The notes: a model not told the origin generated them from the letters alone. Numbered from the stretch's first letter, positions 44,382 through 54,916 are shown. The stretch is 64,000 nucleotides of DNA from Terrimonas ferruginea DSM 30193 (GCF_000425585.1 NZ_KE384400.1:277395-341394), one strand, 5' to 3'. Numbers and translations: made by a program.

Positions 44382-44415
44382 AAAAAAAGAAGTCCTCCGT
44401 GAAGACTTCTTTTTT
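44382..44415 (-). terminator. Terminator of the second PUL
   Basis: Stem AAAGAAGTC / GACTTCTTT extended by A/T runs, loop CTCCGTGAA. On the minus strand it ends in a T-run. Lies 20 bp after the GH53 stop codon. Confidence 0.85.
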
Positions 44416-44435
44416 GTCTGCGAACCCGCAAAATA

Positions 44436-45938
44436 TCACTGCTTCCAGAATTCCACATCGTCCATGCTGCAATAAGTAGCGTTGCCGGCCGTTTGCAAGC
44501 CGATCGTGCATTGCCCGTTCGTTACATTGATATTTGTAATTTTCACTTTCTTCCATCCGGGACTTACCGTGATGTTTTGATTGATCTGTGTGCCACCATA
44601 ATCTTTTGCGAATAGATAATTGCTCACCATCGCAGCAGGGCTCACCACCCAGGCCTGGAAAGTATAAAGTCCGTTCGTAAGGCCTGTGATGGTCTGACTG
44701 GTACTGACATTATAAGCGCTGCTCTTCCAGTGTGTCAACCGGAATGCACCGGTATGCGGATTGGTCTCTGTGTAATTTGCATCGGGATTGCTGCCGCCGG
44801 TTACCCAACCGGTGGCACTTGTTACGGCAACCGTATCCAGTTCGAAACCCGGATTGTTTATATACGCAAACCCATCCATGCCTACGGTCGGGCGTTTCAG
44901 CGTGGCATGAAAAATACTCCGGTTGGTTGGCGGGTGATCATAAGCTTCAGGCTCCCAGTAGTACACCCCCAAACCGCGATTACCGGGCAGACTGCTGACA
45001 TTATCGATCAGGGTCTCGATCATCGTGCGCGCAGTTTTCGGATCAGCTTGAAAATAACCGCACTCCGCTACCATTACCTCTTTGTTATATACCGCCACCA
45101 GGTCCTGCAGATTTGCGTGGGTGTTGCTCATCACCGCAGCATAATTGACCGTAGGATAAACAGACACCGCCACTACATCAAACGTAGCACCGTTGCTGAT
45201 CAGGCCATCCAGTACATACTTGCAGTTCGTATTATCATTTCCTTTGGAAAAATGGACGATTACTTTTATCGCAGCATTAAATGTCTTCACCGCGTCATAT
45301 CCCGCTTTGTACAATGCCGCAAAATTCGCCATGTTGCCCGCTGTTATGCTACCCATCGGCCACAACATACCGTAGTCTACTTCATTGCCTACCTGCACAA
45401 AGTCGGGCGTCACTCCTGCCGTTGCCAGCGCATTCAGACAAGCGGTAGTATGAGAAGCTACGGCAGCTTTCATTTGTGTAAGATTGTAGCTGGTCCAGGC
45501 GGCAGGAATATTTTGTTTTTTAGGATCGGCCCAGCTATCACTGTAATGAAAATCGATCATGAGATTCATGCCGGCATTTTTTGCCCTGACGGCCTTGGTC
45601 ACAACATCGGCTATACCGTTGTAAAAATCAGGACCGGCAGGGTTTACCCATACCCGTAAACGAATGGCGTTGATATTTCTTTCTTTGAGGATCGTATACA
45701 GATCCTGTTGATCTGTGGTGTTGTAAAAGAGATCACCGTCGTCTTCCATTTCCGTAAGGAAACCGATATCGGCGCCCCGGAGAAAAGTATAAGCGTTGGT
45801 ACGTGCATCGATCGTTGCATCACTTTCCGTTTGGAGGACAGGCTCATTTGCAACCGGTTTACGGCACGCGGTCATGAGCAGGATTCCGGCAATAAGAATC
45901 CCCGGGCGGCCGAAGCCGCCAATGGCAAGCACTTTCAT
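44436..45938 (-). CDS. GH53 endo-beta-1,4-galactanase with C-terminal CBM-like domain
   Basis: 500 aa. Lipoprotein-type signal (GILIAGILLMTAC-RK). GH53 catalytic domain at about residues 50-350: FLRGADIGFLTEMEDDG, NAIRLRVWVNP, DFHYSDSWADPKKQ, acid/base Glu in VQVGNEVDYGMLWP, nucleophile Glu in VMVAECGYF. Residues ~355-500 form a beta-sandwich (NPGFELDTVAVTSATGWVTGG ... CSMDDVEFWKQ) like CBM4/9 or CBM61 modules, the latter known on galactanases. It cuts beta-1,4-galactan chains, probably on the cell surface. Last gene of the second PUL. Odd partner for the lyase and GH88 upstream unless the glycan carries both galactose and uronate. Confidence 0.93.
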   Translation of the reverse strand: MKVLAIGGFGRPGILIAGILLMTACRKPVANEPVLQTESDATIDARTNAYTFLRGADIGFLTEMEDDGDLFYNTTDQQDLYTILKERNINAIRLRVWVNPAGPDFYNGIADVVTKAVRAKNAGMNLMIDFHYSDSWADPKKQNIPAAWTSYNLTQMKAAVASHTTACLNALATAGVTPDFVQVGNEVDYGMLWPMGSITAGNMANFAALYKAGYDAVKTFNAAIKVIVHFSKGNDNTNCKYVLDGLISNGATFDVVAVSVYPTVNYAAVMSNTHANLQDLVAVYNKEVMVAECGYFQADPKTARTMIETLIDNVSSLPGNRGLGVYYWEPEAYDHPPTNRSIFHATLKRPTVGMDGFAYINNPGFELDTVAVTSATGWVTGGSNPDANYTETNPHTGAFRLTHWKSSAYNVSTSQTITGLTNGLYTFQAWVVSPAAMVSNYLFAKDYGGTQINQNITVSPGWKKVKITNINVTNGQCTIGLQTAGNATYCSMDDVEFWKQ

Positions 45939-45971
45939 GGTTGTGTATTTTAAGGATGAATGATCAGTCCT

Positions 45972-47837
45972 TTACCATTGATCCAGACTTTTCAGGTCCG
46001 ATCTCCGGATGGTGATCCCTTCGCCGGGAACCAGCATAACATTATAAGCCAATTTTGTGTTGGCAGGCACGGTCACTTCAAATCCGATCAGTGTGGTACC
46101 CGGATTGACCGCGTCATAACTCCGTGGCGGGTCGGTACGCCAGGTAGTGAGTTTTACATCGGGAATGCCTATAACACTCAAAATCATTTTCTGTCCTTTC
46201 GACGTCAGTTGCGCCTGGTTGCCATCAACCAGTGAAACGGTTGCCGGCGTGAGCATGGCCCAGCGGATCACACAAATGCTGTCACCGGTTTGCAATTCGT
46301 CGCGCACATTCACATACTGACCATTGGTGATGGCAATGCCGCGTTGTGCGCTGGCAAGATCCCCGGCATAAGCAGCCGACAGATCGAGCACGGCGCGCAT
46401 ATTGAGCGAATCGTCGGAGAACTTTATCAGTGGTGCATCGGCTTTCACTTGCTGCAGATGATTATTAACCGTCAAGGTGCTGTGTGCATAGTTGGTATAA
46501 CGAAATACCTGCCAGCGTTCCGAGTGCTGCGACATATCCCAGATGCTGAGCCCGGCCGACTCAAGCGAATTGTACTGCTGCATGCCGAGATCGGCGGACC
46601 AGCGCACACCATTGGCATCCATCACGAAAGATCCGGCGTCCATGTGCCCGTGACTAACGGATGGTGTGCCGCCTTTGAAGCCGACATAGATGCCCTGGTT
46701 CTTTTGCCACCCCGACCGCATCATCACTACCTGGTTATCTGATTTACCCGACCATGTTTTTGCTTTGGGCGATGTGATGTTGTCTGCGCTGATTCCATTT
46801 GCCCATATCAAAGCGGCAGGCAACAACCGGTTGGTGCGTGCATTGAATTTCGATTCCTGCAGGTATTGCTTCTCGATATATAAAAGCGACGGATCTTTTT
46901 GCCGGTCGGCAAACCAGAACATCGCGGGTTGCAAACCTTCAAGGCCGCCCGCATCGGAATAGTTAAACGGCAATCCGCTCTGGCTGATCAGGTGTTGATA
47001 AAAGGCAGCGGATTCCAGGAAGCCCGGTTTTTCCGCCAATCCGAAATCCGTTCCGAATATCTTTTCAAGGGCACTGATAAAAAACACATTGAACGATGTA
47101 CCGTAGCCCCAATAGCTATAGCCTTCCTTATAGTTACCGGCAGGTGCATATTCCGCCATGGGTTTTTCGATACTGGCCAATGCGCGGAGCAACAACTCCT
47201 GCGATAACTGCGGCTGCTCTTCGTACACGGCCAATGCACCATAAGTAATGCCCGCATTGCACACCTGGTTCCAGTTGTTATTTCCCCGCAACCATCCATT
47301 GTATTTTGAATTTTGTGACGGCAGCAATCCTTTTTCAATAATGGCTTTTTTGATCACTGCTTTTGACTTTTCCGGCAAATCGTTATACAACCAATCATAC
47401 CCGATGGAAACGGCCAGGGTCATTTCCGCTACATCCAGGAAATGATCCGGGTTCCAGTCGCGGAAATTGCAAACGGCGAGCAACTCTTCTTCGCAGCGGG
47501 AAACATATTTCTTTTTACCGGTGGTACGCGCAGCATAAGACAGAAAAAAAATACGACGGATGCTTTCACGGGACACCTGTAATAAACGACGCCCGATCAT
47601 ATCGCGCTGCAACGGATATTTCTGTAATATCGAATCGCTTTCGCGGATGATTTCATCGTGTACTTTTTTCCAGTTGGCATCCGTTTTCACAAGTATTCTG
47701 ATACTTTCTTCTTCGCCTTTGAGCAACAGCAACCGCGGATGCGCCGGTATTTTTTCCCAATCCGGTGCAACAGCCTGCGCGTTTACCGCAGCAGCGAACA
47801 ACAGCAGCAGGCATATGCCTGACAAAAATTTCCGCAT
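45972..47837 (-). CDS. Heparinase II/III-fold polysaccharide lyase
   Basis: 621 aa with signal peptide ending AVNA-Q. N-terminal (alpha/alpha) toroid (HPRLLLLKGEEESIRILV; TLAVSIGYDWLYNDLPEKSKAVIKKAI; GNNNWNQVCNAGITYGALAV with the Asn expected at the catalytic site; NYKEGYSYWGYGTSF with the Tyr). The C-terminal heparinase II/III beta-sandwich has VSHGHMDAGSFVMDANGVRWSADLG, matching the His region of PL12/15/17/21. The exact PL family is unclear to me; it is distinct from the PL17 at 16523. It would cleave beside a uronic acid by beta-elimination, leaving a 4,5-unsaturated end for the GH88 encoded 23 bp upstream. Confidence 0.85.
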   Translation of the reverse strand: MRKFLSGICLLLLFAAAVNAQAVAPDWEKIPAHPRLLLLKGEEESIRILVKTDANWKKVHDEIIRESDSILQKYPLQRDMIGRRLLQVSRESIRRIFFLSYAARTTGKKKYVSRCEEELLAVCNFRDWNPDHFLDVAEMTLAVSIGYDWLYNDLPEKSKAVIKKAIIEKGLLPSQNSKYNGWLRGNNNWNQVCNAGITYGALAVYEEQPQLSQELLLRALASIEKPMAEYAPAGNYKEGYSYWGYGTSFNVFFISALEKIFGTDFGLAEKPGFLESAAFYQHLISQSGLPFNYSDAGGLEGLQPAMFWFADRQKDPSLLYIEKQYLQESKFNARTNRLLPAALIWANGISADNITSPKAKTWSGKSDNQVVMMRSGWQKNQGIYVGFKGGTPSVSHGHMDAGSFVMDANGVRWSADLGMQQYNSLESAGLSIWDMSQHSERWQVFRYTNYAHSTLTVNNHLQQVKADAPLIKFSDDSLNMRAVLDLSAAYAGDLASAQRGIAITNGQYVNVRDELQTGDSICVIRWAMLTPATVSLVDGNQAQLTSKGQKMILSVIGIPDVKLTTWRTDPPRSYDAVNPGTTLIGFEVTVPANTKLAYNVMLVPGEGITIRRSDLKSLDQW

Positions 47838-47860
47838 CTGAGTTCTTTTAATGATATTGA

Positions 47861-49108
47861 TCAGTTCAGTTTTTTACCGTCCAGGAGATTTTTATACCGG
47901 TTCAGTGCTTCAACGTAATAGTAATCTGCATATACCAGCGGCACATCGATCTCGGAACCGTGTGCGATGCTACCCACACTGTGTTTCAGTAAAAATCCAC
48001 CATTGCCGCCCAGGGACGCACGATACACATCCGAGCCCAATGCATGCAGTATTTTAACCGCCACATCTTTGTATACCTTCCCGCGCTCGCCGGCAAACGT
48101 ACTCAGCTCCAGCAATGCCGAAGCCGTTATAGCCGCTGCCGATACATCACGATAGTTGGCAGGTGTCATCGGCGCTTTGGAACGTGCGCCCGGTGTATAG
48201 CCGTTTTGATTGGCATTAAAATCCCAATAGCAAACTTTATCGGAGGGCAAATCCGGATGATTCACATAGTAGTCGGCCATTTTGATAGCGGTGTTCAGGA
48301 ACTTTTTGTCTCTTGTTTCCCGATAAGTCATGGTGAAACCATAGATACCCCAGGCCTGTCCTCTCGACCAGGTAGAGTTGTTTGCGTAACCCTGCGCCGT
48401 TTCGCGCGCCAGAACCTTCCCTGTTTGTTCGTCATAACATACCACATGATAACAACTGCCATCGGCGCGGAGCTGGTTCTTCATCACATTTTCCGCATGC
48501 GTAACGGCAATTTTTCGCAGGCGTAGATCATTGGATGCATTCGCAGCAAAAAATAATAATTCCAGGTTCATCATGTTGTCGATGATCACCGGGTAATCGT
48601 ATTTATTTTTTCCATCCCAGGAGCCAAACTTATTCCAGGAGCGAATGCTGCCGGTCTTTTCACTGAATCGTGTGCTCAGCGAATGCGCGGATTGTATCAG
48701 CAGTGATTTATAGCTTTCATCTTTTGTCAGGCGATAAGCATTGCCGTAGCTGCAATACATCATAAAACCGAGATCGTGATGTTGGGTAAATGTCTTCAGT
48801 GATTCCAGTTTTGCCGTCCAGGCAAGCGCCTGCCGGCGAATGGAATCGCTGCCTGTTGCCTGGTAGATATACCACAGGGTTCCCGGAAAAAAACCGGAGG
48901 TCCATTCGTATTTATTGCTCAGCTTCAGTTGTCCCTTATCGTCTGTGGTACGGGGAAAAAGTGTATCGGTCTTATTGGCTTCGGAAAGCATGTTCCAGGT
49001 TTGCGCCTGCGCAAAGGCAAAGTTTTCCTGCAAAAACTGGCGGTCGTCGTACCGGATAAAAGATACGGACACGAGCAAAAGCAACAACACGGCAAAACGA
49101 TATTTCAT
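47861..49108 (-). CDS. GH88 unsaturated glucuronyl hydrolase
   Basis: 415 aa with N-terminal signal-like segment. (alpha/alpha)6 barrel with GH88 motifs: WTSGFFPGTLWYIY, catalytic-region Asp112 in HHDLGFMMYCSYG, Asp177 in VIIDNMMNLELLF, and STWSRGQAWGIYGFTMTYRET. GH88 enzymes hydrate the 4,5 double bond of terminal unsaturated glucuronate on oligosaccharides left by lyases. The neighbouring heparinase-like lyase would make such ends. Released product could feed KduI/KduD of the first locus. Confidence 0.94.
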   Translation of the reverse strand: MKYRFAVLLLLLVSVSFIRYDDRQFLQENFAFAQAQTWNMLSEANKTDTLFPRTTDDKGQLKLSNKYEWTSGFFPGTLWYIYQATGSDSIRRQALAWTAKLESLKTFTQHHDLGFMMYCSYGNAYRLTKDESYKSLLIQSAHSLSTRFSEKTGSIRSWNKFGSWDGKNKYDYPVIIDNMMNLELLFFAANASNDLRLRKIAVTHAENVMKNQLRADGSCYHVVCYDEQTGKVLARETAQGYANNSTWSRGQAWGIYGFTMTYRETRDKKFLNTAIKMADYYVNHPDLPSDKVCYWDFNANQNGYTPGARSKAPMTPANYRDVSAAAITASALLELSTFAGERGKVYKDVAVKILHALGSDVYRASLGGNGGFLLKHSVGSIAHGSEIDVPLVYADYYYVEALNRYKNLLDGKKLN

Positions 49109-49130
49109 TGTTACGGTTTTAAAAATGTTC

Positions 49131-50084
49131 TTATTGAACGGAGAGGTTTAATGTATAACTCGTGAAGCTGCTTTCTTCGCTGCTGACGCGTCCGCCGGAG
49201 AAAGTAGCTTTATAATTCCCCGCTGTATTGTAGCGGTAATAAAAATTCAGATCGGCGATGCTCTGCGATCCGGATTTGATCACCTGCCCGATATCCGGCG
49301 TTACTTTCCGGAGATTAACAGGACCTATAAACAACCAGGCCTCTGCCGGAGCTGTTGCCGCGCCGGCCGTAGTGGCTCCGGTGATCATCAGGTTAGCCGT
49401 ACTCACCGACCAATTGAAATTATTCTGCAGTGTGTAGGCGGCAAAACCCGGGCTGTAGGTCGTTACCCCATAATTGGTATACGGTGAATTGGAAGTATTC
49501 ATGTTGCCAAGCACATAGCTGGTACCATCGTCGAGTACATTGCGGATAGTGAAGTTAGTAATTGTCCAGCGTGGTTGAATACTCCCGGCTGCCGCCACAT
49601 ATTTGAAGGCAAAATAAACAGGAACGCCTGCAGCGGCAAAATCCGAGAGATCAATATTTCCCGAAGGGATGGCAGTAGTGCCAGTGGAAGCCAGGGTGGC
49701 ACGCGAAGTAATATCTGTCCACACCGCTGCCGCTATATTTGATTTGGTAGAAGGTGTGTCGCCTCTTACCACGCCCTTGAAATCACCGGAGATCATCAAC
49801 TGCAACGTATTGGACTGCGTGCCATTGGCACGAACCGTGCTGAAGTTCACCACCGGCTGCCCCTGTGCTTCCACACGGTTGCGGTAAGCAAATCTTCTGC
49901 CCGGCTCTCCGGAATAAAAAGTAATGATATCGGGGTTTCCGGTAAAACTGAAACGCGCGGTATCGCCTGCGTTGAGGTTCAGCCTTTCGGCGCTCACCGA
50001 AAATTCGGCGGTGCCGTTGCTGAAAGGTTTGCTACAGGAACAGGCCATAGCGATCAGCAAAAAGAAGAATAGATACTTCTGCAT
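49131..50084 (-). CDS. DUF5017-type surface glycan-binding lipoprotein (SusE position)
   Basis: 317 aa. Lipoprotein signal (FFFLLIAMACSC-SK). N-terminal Ig-like part with NLNAGDTARFSFTGNPDIITFYSGEPGRRFAYRN, the mark of DUF5017, then a second beta-sandwich (AAAVWTDITSRATLASTG, VYFAFKYVAAAGSIQPRWTITNFTIRN). Proteins of this type follow SusD and sit on the surface as extra glycan-binding proteins. It starts 24 bp after susD, the classic order. Confidence 0.88.
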   Translation of the reverse strand: MQKYLFFFLLIAMACSCSKPFSNGTAEFSVSAERLNLNAGDTARFSFTGNPDIITFYSGEPGRRFAYRNRVEAQGQPVVNFSTVRANGTQSNTLQLMISGDFKGVVRGDTPSTKSNIAAAVWTDITSRATLASTGTTAIPSGNIDLSDFAAAGVPVYFAFKYVAAAGSIQPRWTITNFTIRNVLDDGTSYVLGNMNTSNSPYTNYGVTTYSPGFAAYTLQNNFNWSVSTANLMITGATTAGAATAPAEAWLFIGPVNLRKVTPDIGQVIKSGSQSIADLNFYYRYNTAGNYKATFSGGRVSSEESSFTSYTLNLSVQ

Positions 50085-50108
50085 GGGTAATGTATTAGTT
50101 TACCGGAC

Positions 50109-51743
50109 TTACCATCCGGGATTTTGGGTAATGGCTTTGTTGATGTTGATCTCGAGCGCCGGTATTGGCAACAATGTATAACGCGGCGATGAAGCGGCGG
50201 TCGTATACCCCAGGATCCAGCGGCTCTTGTTGGTCACTGTTGCATTCGATGCGTTGATCTCGGTGACCATGGCATCCATCGTTTGTTTGAACAATCCCCA
50301 GCGGATCAGGTCGGGACGGCGCAATGCTTCAAAACACAGCTCACGGGCACGCTCGTCATAAACCTGCTGGCGAAAAGCTGTTTGCGACAATCCCGCAGGA
50401 AGGTCTGCCGTTGCATTGGGCTGATCAACCGGCAGGCCGTATCCTCTTCTTCTTACGCGGTTGATGGCATCGTATGCTTCGGCAGTGGCGCCATTCACCT
50501 CATTCTCCGCTTCTGCAAGCATTAATAGCACATCACTGTATCGCAGGATCGGAAAGTTTGTTCCGGTTTTATACTGTTGTTTCGGAAAAGAAGACGGCTC
50601 TGTGTATCTTCTCCATTTTCCACTCTCGCGCCCGATGATATTAGTAGCTGCATAATACACACGTGTGGCGGTGGTTGCCGTGCTCGTATAAGAGAAGGGC
50701 GCAATGGACCAATCGCGGCGGAGATCACCGGCTTTATAAAGATTATACAATTTGATCGTGGTGCGGATATTACCGGATGCAAATCCTGTATCGAGGTTCT
50801 GGCAGGCGATCTGGTAAGTTCCTAACCTGCCGCCTTCATTGAACGCCGTGTTTTGCGCATTCATATAAAAATCCGCTTCCCACATACTTTCTTTTACATC
50901 ATAGATGTCGCGGCTCTGATTCACGAATACCTGTCCGTAGCCCGAGTTATTGGTCACTGTTGCATCAAAGGCCGTAATGAGACCATGCTCTCCGCTGTTC
51001 CTCACTTTCTGCGCCCAGCTCAATGCTTCTGCATATTTCGATTGATCCTGCAACGGATAACCGGCCATGTACAAACAAACTCTTGCAAGCATTCCCTGTA
51101 CAGTCGTTTGAGATATCCGGCTGGCATGCCCGATCACGGTGGCTTTCGCTACTTTGGTTTCTGCCGCTTTCATATCAATCAATACCTGCTCGTATACTTT
51201 GCGCGCAGAGTCTTTTGGTATGTTTACCGAATTGATATCGGAAGTAGGGGTAAGCTTCAGCGGCACACCGCCATAATTGCTTACCAGGAGAAAATGATAG
51301 AACCCGCGCAGGAACAGTGCCTCACCCAATATAATCTGGCGGCGCTGCTCATCCATCACCGGTCTGTTGATGTTGGCGATAAGCAGGTTGGCGCGTTCGA
51401 TGCCGATATAACATTGCTCCCACAATCCGCTTACAAAAGGATTGGTATAATCAAATTGATAAAACATCGGCGCAGAAAACGAATTCGCGGTATTCGGATA
51501 AAACGATTCATCATTGCAGATGCCAAACTGGAACCAGAGCCCGCTCGCATACAGATAATCGCTGCCGAGCGGATCATACGTACCCGCAAGCGCAAAGTTC
51601 AGGTCCTGTTCGCTATTGTAATAATTACCCGGCTGAATAAAATCGGTTGGCTCTTTGTCGAGAATCTTGTTACAAGATACCGACAACAATATCACCGGTA
51701 GTAGTAGCAGTAGCAATACTTTCATATATGACCAATTTTTCAT
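50109..51743 (-). CDS. SusD-like glycan-binding lipoprotein (second PUL)
   Basis: 544 aa. Lipoprotein signal (LLLLLLPVILLSVSC-NK), SusD N-terminus ILDKEPTDFIQPGNYYNSEQDLNFALAGTYD, helical repeats (GEALFLRGFYHFLLVSNYGGVPL), and C-terminal LRYSDVLLMLAEAENEVNG / ARELCFEALRRPDLIRWGLF. Starts at ATG 51743; ATG 51725 is equally possible and leaves the lipobox intact. 8 bp after susC. The binding partner should be a galactose/uronate-containing oligosaccharide, judging from the enzymes downstream. Confidence 0.95.
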   Translation of the reverse strand: MKNWSYMKVLLLLLLPVILLSVSCNKILDKEPTDFIQPGNYYNSEQDLNFALAGTYDPLGSDYLYASGLWFQFGICNDESFYPNTANSFSAPMFYQFDYTNPFVSGLWEQCYIGIERANLLIANINRPVMDEQRRQIILGEALFLRGFYHFLLVSNYGGVPLKLTPTSDINSVNIPKDSARKVYEQVLIDMKAAETKVAKATVIGHASRISQTTVQGMLARVCLYMAGYPLQDQSKYAEALSWAQKVRNSGEHGLITAFDATVTNNSGYGQVFVNQSRDIYDVKESMWEADFYMNAQNTAFNEGGRLGTYQIACQNLDTGFASGNIRTTIKLYNLYKAGDLRRDWSIAPFSYTSTATTATRVYYAATNIIGRESGKWRRYTEPSSFPKQQYKTGTNFPILRYSDVLLMLAEAENEVNGATAEAYDAINRVRRRGYGLPVDQPNATADLPAGLSQTAFRQQVYDERARELCFEALRRPDLIRWGLFKQTMDAMVTEINASNATVTNKSRWILGYTTAASSPRYTLLPIPALEININKAITQNPGW

Positions 51744-51751
51744 GATGGAAG

Positions 51752-54700
51752 TTAAAAGGTGATGTTAAGTCCGAACATATACGTGCGTGGACGCGGATAG
51801 GCCGAATAATCAACGCCCGGTGTAAGCACCGAATTAAAGATGCTGACTTCGGGATCCACACCCGAGTATTTTGTCCAGGTCAGCAGGTTTTGTGCCGACG
51901 CATAGATACGCGCAGCTTTGATCTTTAAGAAGCGCAATGATTTCGGTGAAAAATTGTAACCCAGCTGCACAGTTTTCAGGCGCAGATAGGAGCCGTCTTC
52001 AATCACACGGGAATTGGTACCGGTAGGTGTTGTAGGGCCATAACCGCCCGCACCGCCACGTGGAATATTGGTGTTAGTGTTCTCCGGCGTCCAGCGATCC
52101 AGGAAACTGGCAAACTGGTTGAGATGTGTGCGACCAAGAATATTTCCTTCGAAAATATAGCGGTTGGCGTTGATGATATCGTTGCCATACGACCATTGAA
52201 AAAAGATATTCAGGTCAAAATTCCTGTAACTCACTTCATTGGTAAACCCTCCCGTATGTATGGGCAGGCCCCTGCCGATGATTGCATAATCATTGGCATC
52301 CACTACCAGGTCGCCGTTGATATCCTTGAATTTAATATCACCCGGCTGAATGGAAGCACGCGTGTTGCCGTTAGTCGGCACATGATCTTTCAGGATATAA
52401 TTTCCCGTAGTGGTTACATCAAAATCATCGTACTGATAAAGGCCATCGAAAATAAATCCGTACATCATGCCCAATTGATTTCCTACGCGGGAGATAAAGG
52501 CGGGAATGGTGCGGAAGTATTGATCGAAAGGTGCGGCCGACAGGATCGCTTCCTGGTTTTCGGTCAGCCGCAGGATCTTATTCTGGTTAAAAGTAATATT
52601 GAAACCGGTTTTCCATTTAAAATCGCGGCGATCGATGTTGATCGTATTCAACGTCAACTCCAGTCCCTGGTTACGCACGCTTCCGATGTTGCGGTTGGCT
52701 TGTGCGTAGCCAAGCGATAAGGGAATGTTGGCATACAGCAGCAGATCGCGGGTTGTCTTGCGGTAAATATCAGCTGTAAGATTGATGCGGTTGCGCAAAA
52801 AGCCGAGATCGACACCAATGTTGAATTGCTCCGTTGTCTCCCATTTCAGGTTCGCATTACCGAACGACGAAGGCACGGCACCCGACTGCGTTACATTCCC
52901 CCAGGTATAACCTTGCGGATTGAAAGCAAGATTGATAGCGGAGAGATAGGTAAAGTCGCCCACGCGGTTATTACCGGTAAGGCCATACGTCACACGCAGC
53001 TTGCCTTCGGAAAGGATATGCGCAAACTGCTTCATGAAGTTTTCTTCATTGAACTTCCACGCCAGCGCACCGGACGGGAAATATCCCCAGCGATTATCGC
53101 GCGAAAATTTGGAGGAGCCATCTGCGCGGTAAGTAAACGACAACAGGTATTTATTGCGGTATTTGTAATCCGCTCTTCCCAAAAACGAAACCAGCCCCCA
53201 TGCAGAAGAGGTAGCGCGCACCACCTGCGGCGTTCCTTCATCGAGTCCGCTGATGCCCAGTTGCGCATTCGGCAGGTTCGTGGCTGCCGATCCGTGGCTC
53301 GAAGATTTATTGCCGGACTCCGACATACCGGCGAGCAAGGTCAGGTGATGTTTTTTATTGATCGCCTTATAATACGTGAGCGTATTTTCATTGATCCAGG
53401 TAGAACTCTGGTAAAACAGTACGCTGCCATTTACACCATTTTGCGAACCCAGCAGCGTACGTTTATTTCCGTAAACCGTTGAAGTGTCATTGAACTGGTT
53501 ATTCTGATTAATGGTGCTGTTGATCCCACCGGTAATCTTCAGCTTAAGATCTTTGAGAATACTGTATTCGAGATGGGCATTGATGATTGTGTTACGTCCG
53601 AAATTCTCCCGCAACAAGTGTTGCTGATTGACCACGGGGTTCATCCGCAGATCTAGTGTGGGATCGATGAACGGATCGAACAGGTCATCCATAAGATCGG
53701 TACTTCCATCGAGTGAGAAATTGCGATAACCATAGACACTGAACAATGTATAGGCCGTAGAGCTGCCGCTACCGGGAGCAGAAGGCGAAACACCGTTTTG
53801 TTTGTTGTAAGCGTAGTTAAGATATACGCCACCTTTCAGTTTGGGAGATAGCGTCTGGTTGATCGACATCGTACCCTGGTAACGGCGATAGCCGGAATTG
53901 ACCATCACACCTTCCTGCGAAAACAGGTTGCCGGAGATATAATATTTGGTCATGTTGTTGCCACCGCTGACGGAAATGGAATGATTGCTCATCGGGGCCG
54001 TGCGGTACAACTGATCCTGCCAGTCTATTTCAGGAATGTTTTTATAAAAATCAATGGTGCGGCCGTTAGCCAGGTATACATTATTGGCATCGGAAGGTGA
54101 ACGCTCGAGCTGGTATTTCACAAACTCATAAGGACTCAGCAATTCCATGCGGTTGTAGTCTTTCTGGAGTCCAAATGAAGAACTGAGTGTGATGACCGGT
54201 GGTCCTGCCTTTCCTTTTTTTGTAGTGACCATGATCACGCCATTGGCCGCCCGTGAACCGTAGATAGCCGTGGCGGACGCATCTTTCAGAATTTCGATGG
54301 ATTCGATATCCTGCGGATTGAGAAAGTTATTGTTGGGGCTTTCGATGGGAAATCCATCGATCACGTACAAAGGAGAATTGTCCTGGGTAACGGAGTTGGC
54401 ACCGCGGATGGTAATATTAATGGCCGATCCCGGCTGGCCATCGACCGAGGAGACGTTGACGCCGGCCACGCGGCCGGCCAGTGCTTCATCAAACGACCGG
54501 ACAGGTGCTTTCTGCATATCCTCGACCGGCGCTTTGGAAACCGAACCTGTTACATCGCGTTTCTTCACAGTGCCGTACCCGATCACGATCACATCATCGA
54601 GTTCGCCAACTTTGGCGGTCAACACAACCGCGTAATCTGTTTTGTCATTCACCACGCGGGTAGCAGGTTCAAAATTAATGGCGGTGAAAACGAGTGTGTC

Positions 54701-54916
54701 GCCGATGGCGGCCTGGATAGCGAAATCGCCTTCAGTGCCGGTACGGGCCGCCAGGGCTTTTCCTTTTATGCTGACGGTAACAGAAGGTACCGGCTTGCCC
54801 TCCGTATCCCGGACAACACCCGTGATCTTTTTCTGGGCCAGCGCCGGCAAAGCGCATACTAATAAAAAAAGCAACGTCAAAAAGCGGCAACACCGTCCGT
54901 AAGTTTTCAATGACAT
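51752..54916 (-). CDS. SusC-like TonB-dependent transporter (second PUL)
   Basis: 1054 aa from ATG at 54916 (MSLKTYGRCCRFLTLLFLLVC). Signal peptide ending PALA-Q, carboxypeptidase-regulatory-like domain (ITGVVRDTEGKPVPSVTVSIKG), TonB-box region (ELDDVIVIGYGTVKKRDVTGS), plug (ITIRGANSVTQDNSPLYVIDGFPIE; IEILKDASATAIYGSRAANGVIMVTTKKG) and barrel ending MFGLNITF. First gene of the second PUL. A pair of GGGTGAA repeats 62-90 bp upstream may be the binding site of the divergent hybrid regulator. Confidence 0.96.
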   Translation of the reverse strand: MSLKTYGRCCRFLTLLFLLVCALPALAQKKITGVVRDTEGKPVPSVTVSIKGKALAARTGTEGDFAIQAAIGDTLVFTAINFEPATRVVNDKTDYAVVLTAKVGELDDVIVIGYGTVKKRDVTGSVSKAPVEDMQKAPVRSFDEALAGRVAGVNVSSVDGQPGSAINITIRGANSVTQDNSPLYVIDGFPIESPNNNFLNPQDIESIEILKDASATAIYGSRAANGVIMVTTKKGKAGPPVITLSSSFGLQKDYNRMELLSPYEFVKYQLERSPSDANNVYLANGRTIDFYKNIPEIDWQDQLYRTAPMSNHSISVSGGNNMTKYYISGNLFSQEGVMVNSGYRRYQGTMSINQTLSPKLKGGVYLNYAYNKQNGVSPSAPGSGSSTAYTLFSVYGYRNFSLDGSTDLMDDLFDPFIDPTLDLRMNPVVNQQHLLRENFGRNTIINAHLEYSILKDLKLKITGGINSTINQNNQFNDTSTVYGNKRTLLGSQNGVNGSVLFYQSSTWINENTLTYYKAINKKHHLTLLAGMSESGNKSSSHGSAATNLPNAQLGISGLDEGTPQVVRATSSAWGLVSFLGRADYKYRNKYLLSFTYRADGSSKFSRDNRWGYFPSGALAWKFNEENFMKQFAHILSEGKLRVTYGLTGNNRVGDFTYLSAINLAFNPQGYTWGNVTQSGAVPSSFGNANLKWETTEQFNIGVDLGFLRNRINLTADIYRKTTRDLLLYANIPLSLGYAQANRNIGSVRNQGLELTLNTINIDRRDFKWKTGFNITFNQNKILRLTENQEAILSAAPFDQYFRTIPAFISRVGNQLGMMYGFIFDGLYQYDDFDVTTTGNYILKDHVPTNGNTRASIQPGDIKFKDINGDLVVDANDYAIIGRGLPIHTGGFTNEVSYRNFDLNIFFQWSYGNDIINANRYIFEGNILGRTHLNQFASFLDRWTPENTNTNIPRGGAGGYGPTTPTGTNSRVIEDGSYLRLKTVQLGYNFSPKSLRFLKIKAARIYASAQNLLTWTKYSGVDPEVSIFNSVLTPGVDYSAYPRPRTYMFGLNITF